Part shown: piece by piece, positions 51,994 through 61,990 of the stretch
Position numbering within the stretch: the first letter of the stretch is position 1
How the letters are laid out: every line of letters starts with the position of its first letter
Notes under the pieces: model-generated
Databases searched by the model: none
Told to the model about the DNA's origin: nothing
Seen by the model: only the letters and a program-made list of their open reading frames with translations
Origin: Halobacterium noricense
GTDB taxonomy: Archaea > Halobacteriota > Halobacteria > Halobacteriales > Halobacteriaceae
Reading direction: 5' to 3'
NCBI RefSeq assembly: GCF_021233435.1
Contig: NZ_CP089468.1
Location: forward strand, 2,528,597-2,592,596
DNA length: 64,000 bases
Position numbers and translations under genes: made by a program

Positions 51994-52920
51994 TCAGACG
52001 TAGTGGAACCACTCCGCGCGGTCGCCCGTCTCGACGACGTCGAAGAACGCCTGCTGGAGTTCCTCGGTGACGGGGCCACGCGTCCCGGAACCGATTTCGA
52101 CGTTGTCGACCTGCCGGATGGGCGTGACTTCCGCGGCGGAGCCGGTGAAGAACAGTTCGTCGGCGGTGTTGAGTTCGCCCCGCGAGATGGAGACGTTGTC
52201 GTGGACGGTGTAGCCGCGTTCCTCGGCGAGCGTGATGACCGTGTCGCGGGTGATGCCGTCGAGGATGCTCTCGGAGAGCCCGGGCGTGAAAATCTCGCCG
52301 TCGCGCACGAGGAAGAGGTTCTCGCCGGGGCCTTCGGCGACGTTGCCCTCCTTGTTGAGGACGATGGCTTCGGTGAAGCCGTTGCGCCGGGCTTCCTCGC
52401 CGGCGAGCATGGAGTTGACGTAGAGGCCGGTAGTCTTGGCGTTGGTCGGAATCTGGCTGGAGGCGTGCTTGCGCCACGAGGAGACCATCACTTCGACGCC
52501 CTCTTCGAGCGCTTCCTCGCCGAGGTACGTCCCCCACGGCCACGCGGCGACGGCGACATCGGTCGGGCAGTCCTTCGGGGAGACGCCCAGCGAGTCGTAG
52601 CCGAAGTACGCGATGGGGCGGACGTAACACGACGCGAGGTCCTGGCGGTCGAGCAGTTCCACGGCCGCCTCGGTGAGCTCCTCGCGCGTGAAGTCGATGT
52701 CGAGGTCGTAGGGCTTCGCGGACGCGAACAGGCGGTCGAGGTGTTCCTCCCACCGGAACAGCGCGGGGCCGTTGTCGGTATCGTACGCGCGGACGCCCTC
52801 GAAGACGCCGCTGCCGTAGTGCAGCGCGTGCGTGAGCACGTGGGTCGTGGCGTCCTCCCAGTCCACGAACTCGCCGTTCATCCAGATGGTGTCGACGTCC
52901 ATGTCGTCGAATCCGCTCAT
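51994..52920 (-). CDS. ilvE: Branched-chain amino acid aminotransferase
   Basis: A 308-residue fold type IV PLP enzyme. Seen are HALHYGSGVFEGVRAY, the PLP lysine in IPTNAKTTGLYVNSMLAG, EAIVLNKEGNVAEGPGENLF and the phosphate-binding SGTRGPVTEELQQAF. Interconverts branched-chain 2-oxo acids and amino acids. ATG at 52920, with a TTTATGATAC TATA-like box about 21-30 nt upstream. Confidence 0.94.
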   Translation of the reverse strand: MSGFDDMDVDTIWMNGEFVDWEDATTHVLTHALHYGSGVFEGVRAYDTDNGPALFRWEEHLDRLFASAKPYDLDIDFTREELTEAAVELLDRQDLASCYVRPIAYFGYDSLGVSPKDCPTDVAVAAWPWGTYLGEEALEEGVEVMVSSWRKHASSQIPTNAKTTGLYVNSMLAGEEARRNGFTEAIVLNKEGNVAEGPGENLFLVRDGEIFTPGLSESILDGITRDTVITLAEERGYTVHDNVSISRGELNTADELFFTGSAAEVTPIRQVDNVEIGSGTRGPVTEELQQAFFDVVETGDRAEWFHYV

Positions 52921-53063
52921 ACTCCCGGGAAGGGTGGGCCGTATCATAAAACCACGAGTGCCGGCTACGGGCAGTCGTTGCCGGTGAGTTCGAAAACCGG
53001 CGCGAATGTCCGAGGATAATTCAACCGAGATGCTTAATTACCGTAGAGTATTACATTTGGTCG

Positions 53064-54515
53064 ATGAGCGACCACGCACCCCTCACGTACGAGGACATCG
53101 ACGAGGCTCGCCGCCCGAGCCTCGTCGAGGCGCTCGTGCCGATTCTCGCCGTCGTCGTCGCGCTCGGCGTCGGCTCCGGCTACCTCGGCCTCGCGCCACA
53201 CGCCCCCCTCCTCTGGAGTATCGCCTTCACGGGACTGTTCGCGCGCTACCAGCTCGGCTACGACTGGGACGGCGTCTACGACGCCGCCACCTCCGGCCTT
53301 CGCATGGGCCTGCAGGCGATTCTCATCCTGTTCGTCATCTACGGGCTCATCGCCACGTGGATTAGCGCCGGCACTATCCCCGGCCTGATGTACTACGGCC
53401 TCGGCACGCTCACGCCGATAGTCTTCTTGCCCGTGACCGCCGTACTCGCGGCCATCGTCGCGTTCGCCATCGGTTCTTCGTGGACGACCGTGGGGACGCT
53501 CGGTGTCGCGTTCGTCGGCATCGGCGAGGGGCTCGGCGTCCCGCTGGCGATGACCGCGGGTGCCATCGTCTCCGGCGCGTACGCCGGCGACAAGCAGAGT
53601 CCCCTCTCGGACACCACGAACCTCGCGGCCGCCGTCACCAACGCCGACCTCTACGAGCACATCAAGGCGATGCGGAACGGCACCGCCATCGCATTCGGGC
53701 TCTCCGTGGTCGCGTACGCCGTCCTCGGCGTGTACTTCATCGAGGGCGGGAGCGCCGACATCGCCGCCATCAGCGGGCCGCTCGCGGACTCGTACGCGCT
53801 CGGACCGCTCGTGTTCCTGCCGCTCGTGGTGACGTTCGGACTCGCGGTCCGCGGCTACCCGCCGCTGCCCTCGCTGATCGCGGGCATCTTCGCGGGCGCG
53901 CTCACCACCGTCGTCGCGCAGGGCGCGAGCTTCACCGCCGCGTGGGACATCTTCCTCAACGGCACCGCCCCCGCCACCGGCAGCGACCTCGTCAACAGCC
54001 TCCTGACCGCCGGCGGCATCGCGGGCTCGGCGTGGACTATCGCCGTGGTCGTCGCCGCGCTCGCCCTCGGCGGCCTGCTCGAAGGCACGGGCGTGCTCGC
54101 GACGCTCGCCCACCACCTCACGACCGCCGTCTGGTCGCCGGGCTCGCTGGTCGCCGGTACCGGCCTCGCCGCCATCGTGACCAACGCCTTCTCCGCCCAG
54201 CAGTACATGAGCATCGTCGTTCCGGGGCTCAGCCTCCGGAACCTCTACGAGGAGTACGACCTCCCCGAGACAGACCTCTCGCGGGCCGTCGAGGCCGCCG
54301 GCACCCCGACCGGGCCGTTCTTCCCGTGGCACGCCGGCGCTGTCTTCATGACGAGCGCGCTCTACAGCGCCCCGGGCGCTATCTCGTGGTGGTGGGTGCC
54401 GTTCTACTTCTTCGGCATCCTCTCGCCGGTCGTGCTGTTCGCGATGGCGTTGACCGGTCACGGCTACACGCAGAGGGGAAAACCGACCGACGCCGCAGCC
54501 GTCGCGGACGACTGA
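53064..54515 (+). CDS. Na+/H+ antiporter, NhaC family
   Basis: A 483-residue NhaC-type exchanger with about 11-12 spans. Marks are AIGSSWTTVGTLGVAFVGIG and SGAYAGDKQSPLSDTTNLAA, the sequence around the ion site, and a second-half repeat GLAAIVTNAFSAQQYMSIVV. Its convergent neighbour is another NhaC, only 20 nt away. It exports Na+ or exchanges a charged substrate (malate/lactate in some NhaC). Confidence 0.88.
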   Translation: MSDHAPLTYEDIDEARRPSLVEALVPILAVVVALGVGSGYLGLAPHAPLLWSIAFTGLFARYQLGYDWDGVYDAATSGLRMGLQAILILFVIYGLIATWISAGTIPGLMYYGLGTLTPIVFLPVTAVLAAIVAFAIGSSWTTVGTLGVAFVGIGEGLGVPLAMTAGAIVSGAYAGDKQSPLSDTTNLAAAVTNADLYEHIKAMRNGTAIAFGLSVVAYAVLGVYFIEGGSADIAAISGPLADSYALGPLVFLPLVVTFGLAVRGYPPLPSLIAGIFAGALTTVVAQGASFTAAWDIFLNGTAPATGSDLVNSLLTAGGIAGSAWTIAVVVAALALGGLLEGTGVLATLAHHLTTAVWSPGSLVAGTGLAAIVTNAFSAQQYMSIVVPGLSLRNLYEEYDLPETDLSRAVEAAGTPTGPFFPWHAGAVFMTSALYSAPGAISWWWVPFYFFGILSPVVLFAMALTGHGYTQRGKPTDAAAVADD

Positions 54516-54535
54516 GAAAACCTCGTTTTTCGGCC

Positions 54536-56278
54536 TTAGCCGCCGAGTGTCGCGAACGCGAACACGAGCAGCAGGTACGCGCCGACGACGACCACGGCGA
54601 CCAGCGGCACGAGCGAAACGAAGTCGTGGCTCGCGCTCACTGTAGACGGTTCGCCGCGCGCGACGCGCTCGACGTCGTCGGCATCAACCTCGGACGCGGA
54701 CGGCATCACCTCGGGTAGCCCCTTCCGGCGGGCGTCGAGTTTGTTCAGTGCGAGCACCGCGACGACGGTGAGCACGCCGGCGAGCGGAAGCGCGACGTAC
54801 GCCGACTGCAGGCCGAACCCGTACAACACGAGGACGACGATGGTCGCGCCCGCGGCGGTCGCAGCGAACGGAATCTGGGTGTTCACGTGGTCGATGTGGT
54901 CCGACCCCGCGAAAATCGAGGACATCACCGTGGTGTCGCTGATAGGCGAGGAGTGGTCACCCCAGATAGCGCCGCCGAACAGCACGCCGATCAGTACCGG
55001 GAGCACGGACGGTCCGACGAGCTGGTAGCCCAAGGGAATCGACAGCGGCGTCAGAATTGCCATCGTCCCCCACGACGTTCCCGTCGTGAACGCGACGAGC
55101 ATCGCGGCGACGAAGACGATGAGCGGAAGGAAGCTTCCGGGGACGCCACTACCGACCATCGTGTCGACGATGAACTGCGCGGTGCCGACGCGCTCGGCGG
55201 CGAGGCCGATAGCCCACGCCAGCACGATGATGGCGAGCGCGATGTTCATCGTCTTGAAGCCGTCGACGATGGTGTCGCTGGCCTCGTCGAGGTCCATCGT
55301 GCCGTACGCCAGCGACCCGACGAACCCAGTGAGCATGAACGCGAACGCGCCGTAGAGCAGCCCCATCGCGACGTCGGTCTCTTGGAACGCGGTGGCGACG
55401 TCGACGCCGGGCTGGTGGCCGCCACCGAGATACCACATCGAGACGAGGCCGACGACAAGCAGCGCGACGACGGGCACAAAGAAGTTCACGAGCGAGGGGT
55501 TCTTCTCGCTGGGTTCGCCGACGTCGTTGGAGACGTCAGACAACGGCGTGGCGTCGTCGCGAATCGTCTTCCCCGTGGTGCGGGCGCGCCACTCGGCGTC
55601 CAGCATCGGGCCGAAGAACCGCTGGGTGAGCGCGATGAACCCGACCATGAAGAACGCCATGAAGCAGTAGATGTTCCACGGAATCGACTGGAGGAACAGG
55701 CCGAACGGCGTCGTCCCGAGTTCGGCGGCGGAAACCCGGGCGGCCTCGAAGCCCGCGATAATCATCGACACCTGGTAGCCGATCCAGTTCGACACCGGCC
55801 CGAACGTCGTCACGGGCGACGTCGTGGAGTCGAGAACGTAGGCGTGCATCTCCCGCGAGGAGCGGTTCTCTTGGGAGAGTTCGCGGGTGGCGTTGCCGGT
55901 GACGACGGTGCTCGTGTACGAGTCGAAGAAGATGAACACGCCGACCAGCCACGTCAGGATCTGTGACTCGCGGGCGGTGCTGACGCGGTGGCCGATCCAG
56001 CGTTCGAGCGCGAGAATCCCGCCCGAGCGGTAGATGAACGCGGCCCCCGCACCCATGAAGAGGATGAGGATGATGAACTTCGTGTCGAACGGCGACCGTA
56101 CGACCTCCACGAACCACTCCATCGTGAGCGCGGTCGCCGCGATTGGGTTCCACTGTTCGACGACGAGCGCCCCGACCCAGACGCCGGCGAACAACGACAC
56201 CAGCACCTGGCGCGTGGTCATCGCGAGCGCGATGGCCAACAGCGGTGGGGCTAACGCGAGAATTCCGTACTCTGCCAT
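54536..56278 (-). CDS. Na+/H+ antiporter, NhaC family (longer paralogue)
   Basis: A 580-residue relative with the same family patterns: FFDSYTSTVVTGNATRELSQ, TGTSWGTMAILTPLSIPLGY and GGAIWGDHSSPISDTTVMSS. It has a longer cytoplasmic loop and C-terminal tail than the neighbour, so it is not a recent copy. Convergent with the first NhaC. An upstream AT-rich stretch after 56278 holds its promoter. Confidence 0.88.
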   Translation of the reverse strand: MAEYGILALAPPLLAIALAMTTRQVLVSLFAGVWVGALVVEQWNPIAATALTMEWFVEVVRSPFDTKFIILILFMGAGAAFIYRSGGILALERWIGHRVSTARESQILTWLVGVFIFFDSYTSTVVTGNATRELSQENRSSREMHAYVLDSTTSPVTTFGPVSNWIGYQVSMIIAGFEAARVSAAELGTTPFGLFLQSIPWNIYCFMAFFMVGFIALTQRFFGPMLDAEWRARTTGKTIRDDATPLSDVSNDVGEPSEKNPSLVNFFVPVVALLVVGLVSMWYLGGGHQPGVDVATAFQETDVAMGLLYGAFAFMLTGFVGSLAYGTMDLDEASDTIVDGFKTMNIALAIIVLAWAIGLAAERVGTAQFIVDTMVGSGVPGSFLPLIVFVAAMLVAFTTGTSWGTMAILTPLSIPLGYQLVGPSVLPVLIGVLFGGAIWGDHSSPISDTTVMSSIFAGSDHIDHVNTQIPFAATAAGATIVVLVLYGFGLQSAYVALPLAGVLTVVAVLALNKLDARRKGLPEVMPSASEVDADDVERVARGEPSTVSASHDFVSLVPLVAVVVVGAYLLLVFAFATLGG

Positions 56279-56395
56279 CGGACGATACTACAGAATAGCT
56301 AGTGATAAAACTACGGACGTATCGTTAGGAAGGATTGACAGCCACGAACATCCACTGGGGTGCGGTGAGGGACGAGAGTCAGAAGAACGTCGACG

Positions 56396-57058
56396 TTACC
56401 CGCTGAACGCCGCCAGCAGGTCGCTGCCTTCCACGTAGACGAGGCCCTCGCGGTCGGCGTACGCCTTCGCGTCCGCGACCGAGAGCGCTTCGCCGGTCTC
56501 GTCGTCGAGCATCTCGCAGACGACCGCGGCGGGCGCGACGCCGGCTTCCTCGGCGAGCGCGACCGCGAGTTCCGTGTGGCCCTTCCGGTGGGACAGCGAC
56601 GGCGCGGCGCGCAACACGTGGACGTGGCCGGGCGCGCGGAACTCCGTCGCGAAGTCCACGCTCGCGGGCTCCGCAGCCGCCTTCCCGAGTTCCGTGATGG
56701 TGAGCGCGCGGTCCTCGTCCGTGATGCCCGTGTAGGTGTCGCGGTGGTTCACGGGCAGCGAGAACGACGAGCGGTCGTCGTAGCCGAGGTGGCCGTGGTC
56801 GGCGGCCGGGTGGTCGATGACGTCGCCGAGGAACGGGAGGTCGAAGGCGTCCGCGGCGTCCTCGCCGAGCGCGACGCAGATGAGACCCCCGGCGTCGTTG
56901 CGGAGGCGGGCGACGTCGTCGGGCGTCACCGACTCGGCGGGGTAGACGAGGTCGACCTCGCCCTCGCGGTCGGCGGCGTCGTGGACGAGCACGGGCTCGC
57001 CGGCGCAGAACGCTGCGATGGCGCGCTCGACGCGGGTGGCGTTACTGCTCTTCGACAC
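56396..57058 (-). CDS. ribB: 3,4-dihydroxy-2-butanone 4-phosphate synthase
   Basis: A 220-residue RibB, making the four-carbon unit of riboflavin from ribulose 5-phosphate. Seen are [20 protein letters not shown] with the acidic metal site, [20 protein letters not shown]-type residues, [20 protein letters not shown] and [13 protein letters not shown]. The start overlaps the riboflavin kinase stop by 17 nt, so the two are translated from one mRNA. Confidence 0.95.
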   Translation of the reverse strand: MSKSSNATRVERAIAAFCAGEPVLVHDAADREGEVDLVYPAESVTPDDVARLRNDAGGLICVALGEDAADAFDLPFLGDVIDHPAADHGHLGYDDRSSFSLPVNHRDTYTGITDEDRALTITELGKAAAEPASVDFATEFRAPGHVHVLRAAPSLSHRKGHTELAVALAEEAGVAPAAVVCEMLDDETGEALSVADAKAYADREGLVYVEGSDLLAAFSG

Positions 57059-57749
57059 GAACAGTCACCTCGTCGCCGTCGAGCAAGCCGAGTTCCTCGC
57101 GGAGCTTCTCCGGCGCGATGAGCTCGGCCTGCGTCTCGTCGTGGTGGGTGCGGTCCGGGACGATGACGTGCGCCGGGGAGAACGAGCCGTCGTCGTCGTT
57201 CTCGACGGTCGCGTGGTAGCACGTCGCCGGGCCGTAGGTGCGCTCCTCGTCCTCCCAGCCCTCGATGCGCACGCCGTCCATCGCCTCCAGCGCGGAGCGG
57301 GCGCGCTGGCTCTCGTCGGTGAGTTCGACGTTGAGCGTGCCGAGGTACGGCTCGTAGCCGAGTTTCTCCTCGAACTGGCGCATGTAGCCGGGGAGGCTGA
57401 TGTAGTGACGGCCCTCGCCCATCCCGCTGGTGACCGTCCCCGCGAGGGCGAGTTCGCCGGCGTCCTCGAAGATGCGGCGGTAGTCCTCGTACTCGCGTTC
57501 GAGCGTGCGCTCGCCGTCGTCGGTGATGGCGACCCACTGGCCGTCGTTGACGAGGTCCCGCTGGACGAGCCCGGCGTCCTCCAGCGCCTGGAGGCGGCGG
57601 GAGGCGGTCTGGTTGGAGGCGTCGAGGCGGCCCGCGAGGTCCCCGCAGGAGACCTTGACTTCGCCGCGGCGCGCGCCGTCGAGCGCGAGCAGCTTCAGCA
57701 CGGCGAGCTCGTCGAACCCGACCTCGCGCGTGCCCGTTGCTTGCGACAT
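57042..57749 (-). CDS. ribK: CTP-dependent riboflavin kinase with N-terminal HTH (RbkR type)
   Basis: A 235-residue fusion. Residues about 10-85 form a winged HTH ([33 protein letters not shown]). Residues about 95-235 are the archaeal kinase ([69 protein letters not shown]). In other archaea the HTH-kinase fusion RbkR represses or activates riboflavin genes; autoregulation here is inferred. ATG at 57749. Confidence 0.92.
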   Translation of the reverse strand: MSQATGTREVGFDELAVLKLLALDGARRGEVKVSCGDLAGRLDASNQTASRRLQALEDAGLVQRDLVNDGQWVAITDDGERTLEREYEDYRRIFEDAGELALAGTVTSGMGEGRHYISLPGYMRQFEEKLGYEPYLGTLNVELTDESQRARSALEAMDGVRIEGWEDEERTYGPATCYHATVENDDDGSFSPAHVIVPDRTHHDETQAELIAPEKLREELGLLDGDEVTVRVEEQ

Positions 57750-57781
57750 GCCGTCAGATTCGGGCGCGCGCCGCATAAGAA

Positions 57782-57810
57782 TACCGGAAGTGGAACGCGT
57801 CCCGAAAGTG
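57782..57810 (-). promoter_or_regulatory. Direct repeats before ribK, candidate RbkR operator
   Basis: On the minus strand CACTTTCGGGA and CACTTCCGGTA (9 of 11 identical) lie 18 bp apart start to start, right upstream of a TATA-like TTCTTATGC (about 57772-57780). The position suits a regulator acting on the ribK-ribB transcript, possibly the HTH domain of the gene itself. Confidence 0.4.
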
Positions 57811-57818
57811 AGAGCGCG

Positions 57819-58775
57819 TCAGTCCGCCGTCGAGCCCGCCCAGAACTCCGAGTCCGCGCGGAGCTTCGGCACCCACGTGTCCTGCTCGCGGGCGAGCAGC
57901 GCCACCCGCGAGACCTCCTGGTCGCGCAGCACCGTGTGTTCGGGCATGTGCGCTTGGACCTCGCGGGCGAACTCCAGGACGTCCTCGTGGTTCGGCATCG
58001 CGTCGCGGTCGAGGCGGTCCCGCGAGTCGCCGACGTGCATGTACGCCTTCAGTTCCACGAAGTCGGGGTCCGCGCGGTCGAAGAAGCCCGCGTACCAGTC
58101 CGGGTTCTGCATGTTCTCGCCGCCGACCAGCGTCGTCCGCAGCACGGTCCGCGTCTCGTCTTTGTCGTGGAGCACGTCCATCGTGTCCACGAGCTTCTCC
58201 CACGCGTCGTCCTCCGTCGCGCCCACCACGTCGTCGAACGTCGCGCGCTCGGGGGCATCAACGGAGACGTACAACTGCGTCGGGTCGCACTCCGCGAGGA
58301 CTTCGGGACGCGTCCCGTTCGAGACGAGGAACGTCGTCAGGCCGCGGTCGTGGAACTCCTCGAGCAGTTCCGGGAGGTACGGGTACAGCGTCGGTTCGCC
58401 GTCCAACGAGATGGCGACGTGGCGCGGGTCCATCGCCTCCTCGAAGCGTTCTCTCGGGACGTCGTCGTTGCCGCCGAACCCCGAGAGCAGTTTCTTCTGA
58501 AGTTCGATGGAAGCGTCCACCACCGCTTCCGGGTCGTCCCACTCCACGCCGTCGAGTTCGTACGTGTGGCCGGCGTGGTCGCGCCAGCAGAACACGCAGC
58601 GCTCGTTGCACCGCACCACGGGCGTCATCTGGATGCAGCGGTGCGAGCGGATGCCATAGAACGCGTGCTTGTAACAGGTGCCCTCGCCGCGCAGGGAGTT
58701 CGCCGTCCACCCGCAGGTCTGGGCGGCGGTGTGGTTGTCGTGGTGGTAGTCCGGGTCGTCCACCTGCTTGGGCAT
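57819..58775 (-). CDS. twy1: tRNA 4-demethylwyosine synthase (radical SAM)
   Basis: A 318-residue radical SAM enzyme building the tricyclic base wyosine at G37 of tRNA-Phe. The cluster motif is CNERCVFC near residue 59, with nearby cysteines in CGWTANSLRGEGTCYKHAF for the second cluster. SLDGEPTLYPYLPELLEEFH and FLVSNGTRPEVLAE complete the family marks. ATG at 58775 (MPKQVDDPDYHHD). Confidence 0.94.
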   Translation of the reverse strand: MPKQVDDPDYHHDNHTAAQTCGWTANSLRGEGTCYKHAFYGIRSHRCIQMTPVVRCNERCVFCWRDHAGHTYELDGVEWDDPEAVVDASIELQKKLLSGFGGNDDVPRERFEEAMDPRHVAISLDGEPTLYPYLPELLEEFHDRGLTTFLVSNGTRPEVLAECDPTQLYVSVDAPERATFDDVVGATEDDAWEKLVDTMDVLHDKDETRTVLRTTLVGGENMQNPDWYAGFFDRADPDFVELKAYMHVGDSRDRLDRDAMPNHEDVLEFAREVQAHMPEHTVLRDQEVSRVALLAREQDTWVPKLRADSEFWAGSTAD

Positions 58776-58831
58776 ACCCCGGGATTCGGCGAGCGCGTGG
58801 AAAAACGTGGCGTTCGGCGCCCAATTCGGAG

Positions 58832-59842
58832 TTAGCGTTCGAGAATCGTGCCGCTGGAGCCGACCGCGACGTCCGGGTCCGTGTCGCCGCCGTACGCGAC
58901 GTCGTAGATGTCCGAGCCGACCGGCGTGTCGTACTCCTGCCAGCCGTTGGACGTGCGCTCGTAGACGTAGCCGCCGTTGCCTGCCGCCAGCACCGGCTTG
59001 TCCGGCGCGACGCGGTCGAGGCCCTGGAGCGCGTTCTCGCCGACGTCGATGGGCGTCCACCGCTGACAGCCACAGTCGTAGCGGTAGATGGTGCCGCCGC
59101 CCGCGGAGACGTACACCGTCTCGTCGTCGCCGAGCACGTCGTAGAACGACTCGTTGGCGTTCGAGACGCCGATTTGCGTCCACGTGCTGTTGAAGTCGGT
59201 GCTCTCGAAGGCGGCCTGGCTGGTGCTGATGCCGTAGGCGGTGTCGCTGCTGCCGCGGGAGAACGCGACGCCCGGGATGGTCGACCCGCCCGCGGGCTTG
59301 GTGACGGTCCCCCACTGCATGCAGTACGCGCCCTGGTCGTTCTGCTCGAAGAGTCCGTGGAGCGTCTCCCCGGAGCCGTTCGCGACGATGACGTGCTCGC
59401 GGTCGATGGTGCCCGTCGTCGCGATGGCCTCCCACGTGCTCGTCTTCCCGTCGGGAGCCGTGTAGTCGTGTTTCTTCCCCGTCATGACGTCGTAGGCGCC
59501 CATCGCGCCGGAGCCGCCCGCGAACCAGATGCGCTCGCCGTCGCTGGTGACGGCGACGTCGTTGAGCGGGTTGTTCGACGCGTCCGGGCCGCTGTCCACG
59601 ACGAGCTGCCACTGGCTGTCGGCGCGCGCGAGGATGTTCCCGCTGGAGCCGATGGCGTGCGGGCCGTCGGCGGTCTGGACGACCGCCGTTATCGACTTCG
59701 ACGTCGGCGACGACACCTCGGCCCACGTGCTACTGCTCTGTGCGGTCACCTGCGTCGCGGCCGCGCCGCCGCCGACGGCGACTGCGGCGGCACCGCCGGC
59801 TACTTTCAGGAACGTCCGTCGGGAGGTCGTGTGTTCTGCCAT
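58832..59842 (-). CDS. Tat-exported beta-propeller-like protein
   Basis: A 336-residue secreted protein. The start (TSRRTFLKVAGGAAAVAVGG) is a twin-arginine signal with an AQS cleavage-like site near residue 36 and no lipobox. The rest has repeats of about 45 residues with GxxG-I/L and W (AIGSSGNILARADSQW, VYVSAGGGTIYRYDCGCQRW, VAVGSSGTILER), like YCF48/BNR propellers. Substrate or partner unknown. Confidence 0.8.
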   Translation of the reverse strand: MAEHTTSRRTFLKVAGGAAAVAVGGGAAATQVTAQSSSTWAEVSSPTSKSITAVVQTADGPHAIGSSGNILARADSQWQLVVDSGPDASNNPLNDVAVTSDGERIWFAGGSGAMGAYDVMTGKKHDYTAPDGKTSTWEAIATTGTIDREHVIVANGSGETLHGLFEQNDQGAYCMQWGTVTKPAGGSTIPGVAFSRGSSDTAYGISTSQAAFESTDFNSTWTQIGVSNANESFYDVLGDDETVYVSAGGGTIYRYDCGCQRWTPIDVGENALQGLDRVAPDKPVLAAGNGGYVYERTSNGWQEYDTPVGSDIYDVAYGGDTDPDVAVGSSGTILER

Positions 59843-60081
59843 CTCACGTCACCGGTTGCACCGACGAATCGAATGAAAAATGTACATACTGGCTGTCTCC
59901 TAACAAAGAAAACCGAATAAGTGTATTCACGAACAAAATCGAACTAATATTCCGAATCTATCCATAATTTTCTAACTATCCGAGGTGTTGCAGTCGGGAA
60001 GCGTCGGCGCAGCCAGCCAGCGACCCGCGTCCGCTCGCCCGCTTCGGAAATCCCTTTAGCCGTCGCGTCGAACGAGCGAGC

Positions 60082-61836
60082 ATGTTCATCGCTTTCCGCC
60101 GGGAAGTCGAGGCGGCCCTCGACGCCGCGCTCGACGACCTCGGCTACCCGACCGAGGACCTCGGCATCGAGGAACCGCCCGCGGACGTGCCCGCCGTGCT
60201 CGCGTCCAGCGTGGCGTTCCGACTCGCCGGCGAGGCGCAGGCACCGCCGCCGGAGGTCGCCGCCGAAATCGCCGACGCCGTCGACCTCTCCGACGCGGAG
60301 TACGTCGAGAGCGCGTCCACGCAGGGGCCGTACGTGAACTTCACGCCCAGCGAAGCGTACTTCGAGGGGACGCTCGAAGACGCACAGGAGACGGAGTGGG
60401 GCCGGCTCCCCGACACCGACACGTCGGTCGTCGTCGAGCACACGAGCGCGAACCCGACGGGCCCGGTCCACGTCGGCCGCGCCCGCAACCCGATTCTCGG
60501 CGACGCGCTCGCGCGCGTTCTCGACTACGCCGGCTACGACGTCACCCGCGAGTACTACGTCAACGACGCCGGCCGCCAGATGGCCGTGTTCACGTGGGCG
60601 TACGAGAACTTCGACGAGAGTGACCTTCCCGAGCCCGAACGCGAGAAACCCGACTACGAACTCGTGCGCTACTACCGGAAGGGCAACGAGTTCTTAGAGG
60701 AGGGCGACCCCGAGGCCGTCGAGGAAGCCGAAGCCGAAATCGCGTCCATCATCGAAGGGCTGGACGCCGGCGACGAGGAGACCTACGAGCGCGTCGGCGA
60801 GGTCGTCGACCAGGTGCTCGGCGGGATGAAACAGACCCTCGACCGCCTCCCCGCGACCTTCGACGAGTTCGTCAAGGAGACGCGGTTCCTCCGGGACAGC
60901 TCCACGCACGAGGTCGTCGAACGTCTCCAGGACTCCGAGTACGCCTACGAGGAGGAGGACGCGTGGCAGCTCGACCTCGAGGAGTGGGACATCGAGCAGT
61001 CGTTCGTCTTCCTGCGCTCGGACGACACCACGCTGTACACCACCCGCGACCTCGCCCACCACGAGTGGAAGTTCGACACCTTCGACCAGGCCATCACCGT
61101 GCTCGGCGAGGACCAGGAACTCCACGCGAACAAACTCAACGCCGCGCTGGACATCCTCGGCAACGACACCGACCAGCTCGAAGAAGTGTTCTACGCGTGG
61201 GTGAACCTCCCGGGCGGCGAGTCGATGAGCACCCGCCAGGGCACGGGCGTGGACATGGACGACCTCCTCGACGAGGCGGTCGCGCGCGCCGAGGACGCCG
61301 TCCGCTCCCGGCTGGACGACCGCATCCGCGGCGACGACCTCACCGACGAGGACGTCGAACGCATCGCCCGGCAGGTCGGCATCGGCGCGGTGCGCTACGA
61401 CATCGTCTCCAAGCAGCCCACGAAGGCGATTACGTTCGACTGGGAGGACGCCCTCGACTTCGAGGGGCAGAGCGCGCCCTACGTCCAGTACGCCCACGCC
61501 CGCGCCTGCGGCATCGCGGCGGAAGCCGGCGACCTCGAACCCGAACTGGACGCCGGTCTGCTGGACACGCCCGAGGAGCGCGACCTGCTGAAGGCTATCG
61601 CGCGGTTCCCGGGCGTCGTCGAGGAAGCCGCGGCGGACCGCGAACCGCACCAGATTGCAACGTTCGCGCGCGAGTTCGTAGACACGTTCAACGGGTTCTA
61701 CCGCTCCCGGCACGTCCTCAGTGAGGACGTCGACGACGACGTCGCGGCCGCGCGCCTCGCGCTCGTGAACGCCGCGCGGCACACGCTGGCGAACGCGCTG
61801 GACGTGCTCGGCATCGAAGCGCCCGAGTCGATGTAG
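60082..61836 (+). CDS. argS: Arginyl-tRNA synthetase
   Basis: A 584-residue class I synthetase. HIGH is in [18 protein letters not shown] near residue 119 (HVGR form), the KMSKS-type loop is [19 protein letters not shown] near 380 and the DALR anticodon domain follows ([24 protein letters not shown]). The 239-bp gap before it is AT-rich (59.85-59.97 kb) then GC-rich, without an ORF I can support. Confidence 0.96.
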   Translation: MFIAFRREVEAALDAALDDLGYPTEDLGIEEPPADVPAVLASSVAFRLAGEAQAPPPEVAAEIADAVDLSDAEYVESASTQGPYVNFTPSEAYFEGTLEDAQETEWGRLPDTDTSVVVEHTSANPTGPVHVGRARNPILGDALARVLDYAGYDVTREYYVNDAGRQMAVFTWAYENFDESDLPEPEREKPDYELVRYYRKGNEFLEEGDPEAVEEAEAEIASIIEGLDAGDEETYERVGEVVDQVLGGMKQTLDRLPATFDEFVKETRFLRDSSTHEVVERLQDSEYAYEEEDAWQLDLEEWDIEQSFVFLRSDDTTLYTTRDLAHHEWKFDTFDQAITVLGEDQELHANKLNAALDILGNDTDQLEEVFYAWVNLPGGESMSTRQGTGVDMDDLLDEAVARAEDAVRSRLDDRIRGDDLTDEDVERIARQVGIGAVRYDIVSKQPTKAITFDWEDALDFEGQSAPYVQYAHARACGIAAEAGDLEPELDAGLLDTPEERDLLKAIARFPGVVEEAAADREPHQIATFAREFVDTFNGFYRSRHVLSEDVDDDVAAARLALVNAARHTLANALDVLGIEAPESM

Positions 61837-61848
61837 GCGAAAAAGCAG

Positions 61849-61950
61849 TTACAGCGCGCCGACGTACACCAGCGAGCCGTAGATGACGAGCAGCGCGACC
61901 ACGACGTAGACCAGCAGCCAGCCGGTCGAGACGGAGTTCTCGTTTGTCAT
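61849..61950 (-). CDS. 33-residue single-span membrane peptide
   Basis: MTNENSVSTGWLLVYVVVAL followed by LVIYGSLVYVGAL: a short polar N-terminus and one 22-residue hydrophobic span. Too short for usual gene callers, but codon use is typical and it fills the gap between argS and minD. The upstream spacing to minD (about 40 nt) suggests it is co-transcribed. Confidence 0.6.
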   Translation of the reverse strand: MTNENSVSTGWLLVYVVVALLVIYGSLVYVGAL

Positions 61951-61990
61951 AGTCGACACTCGGCGGCCGTGTTCGCTTAATTCTTCCCGT

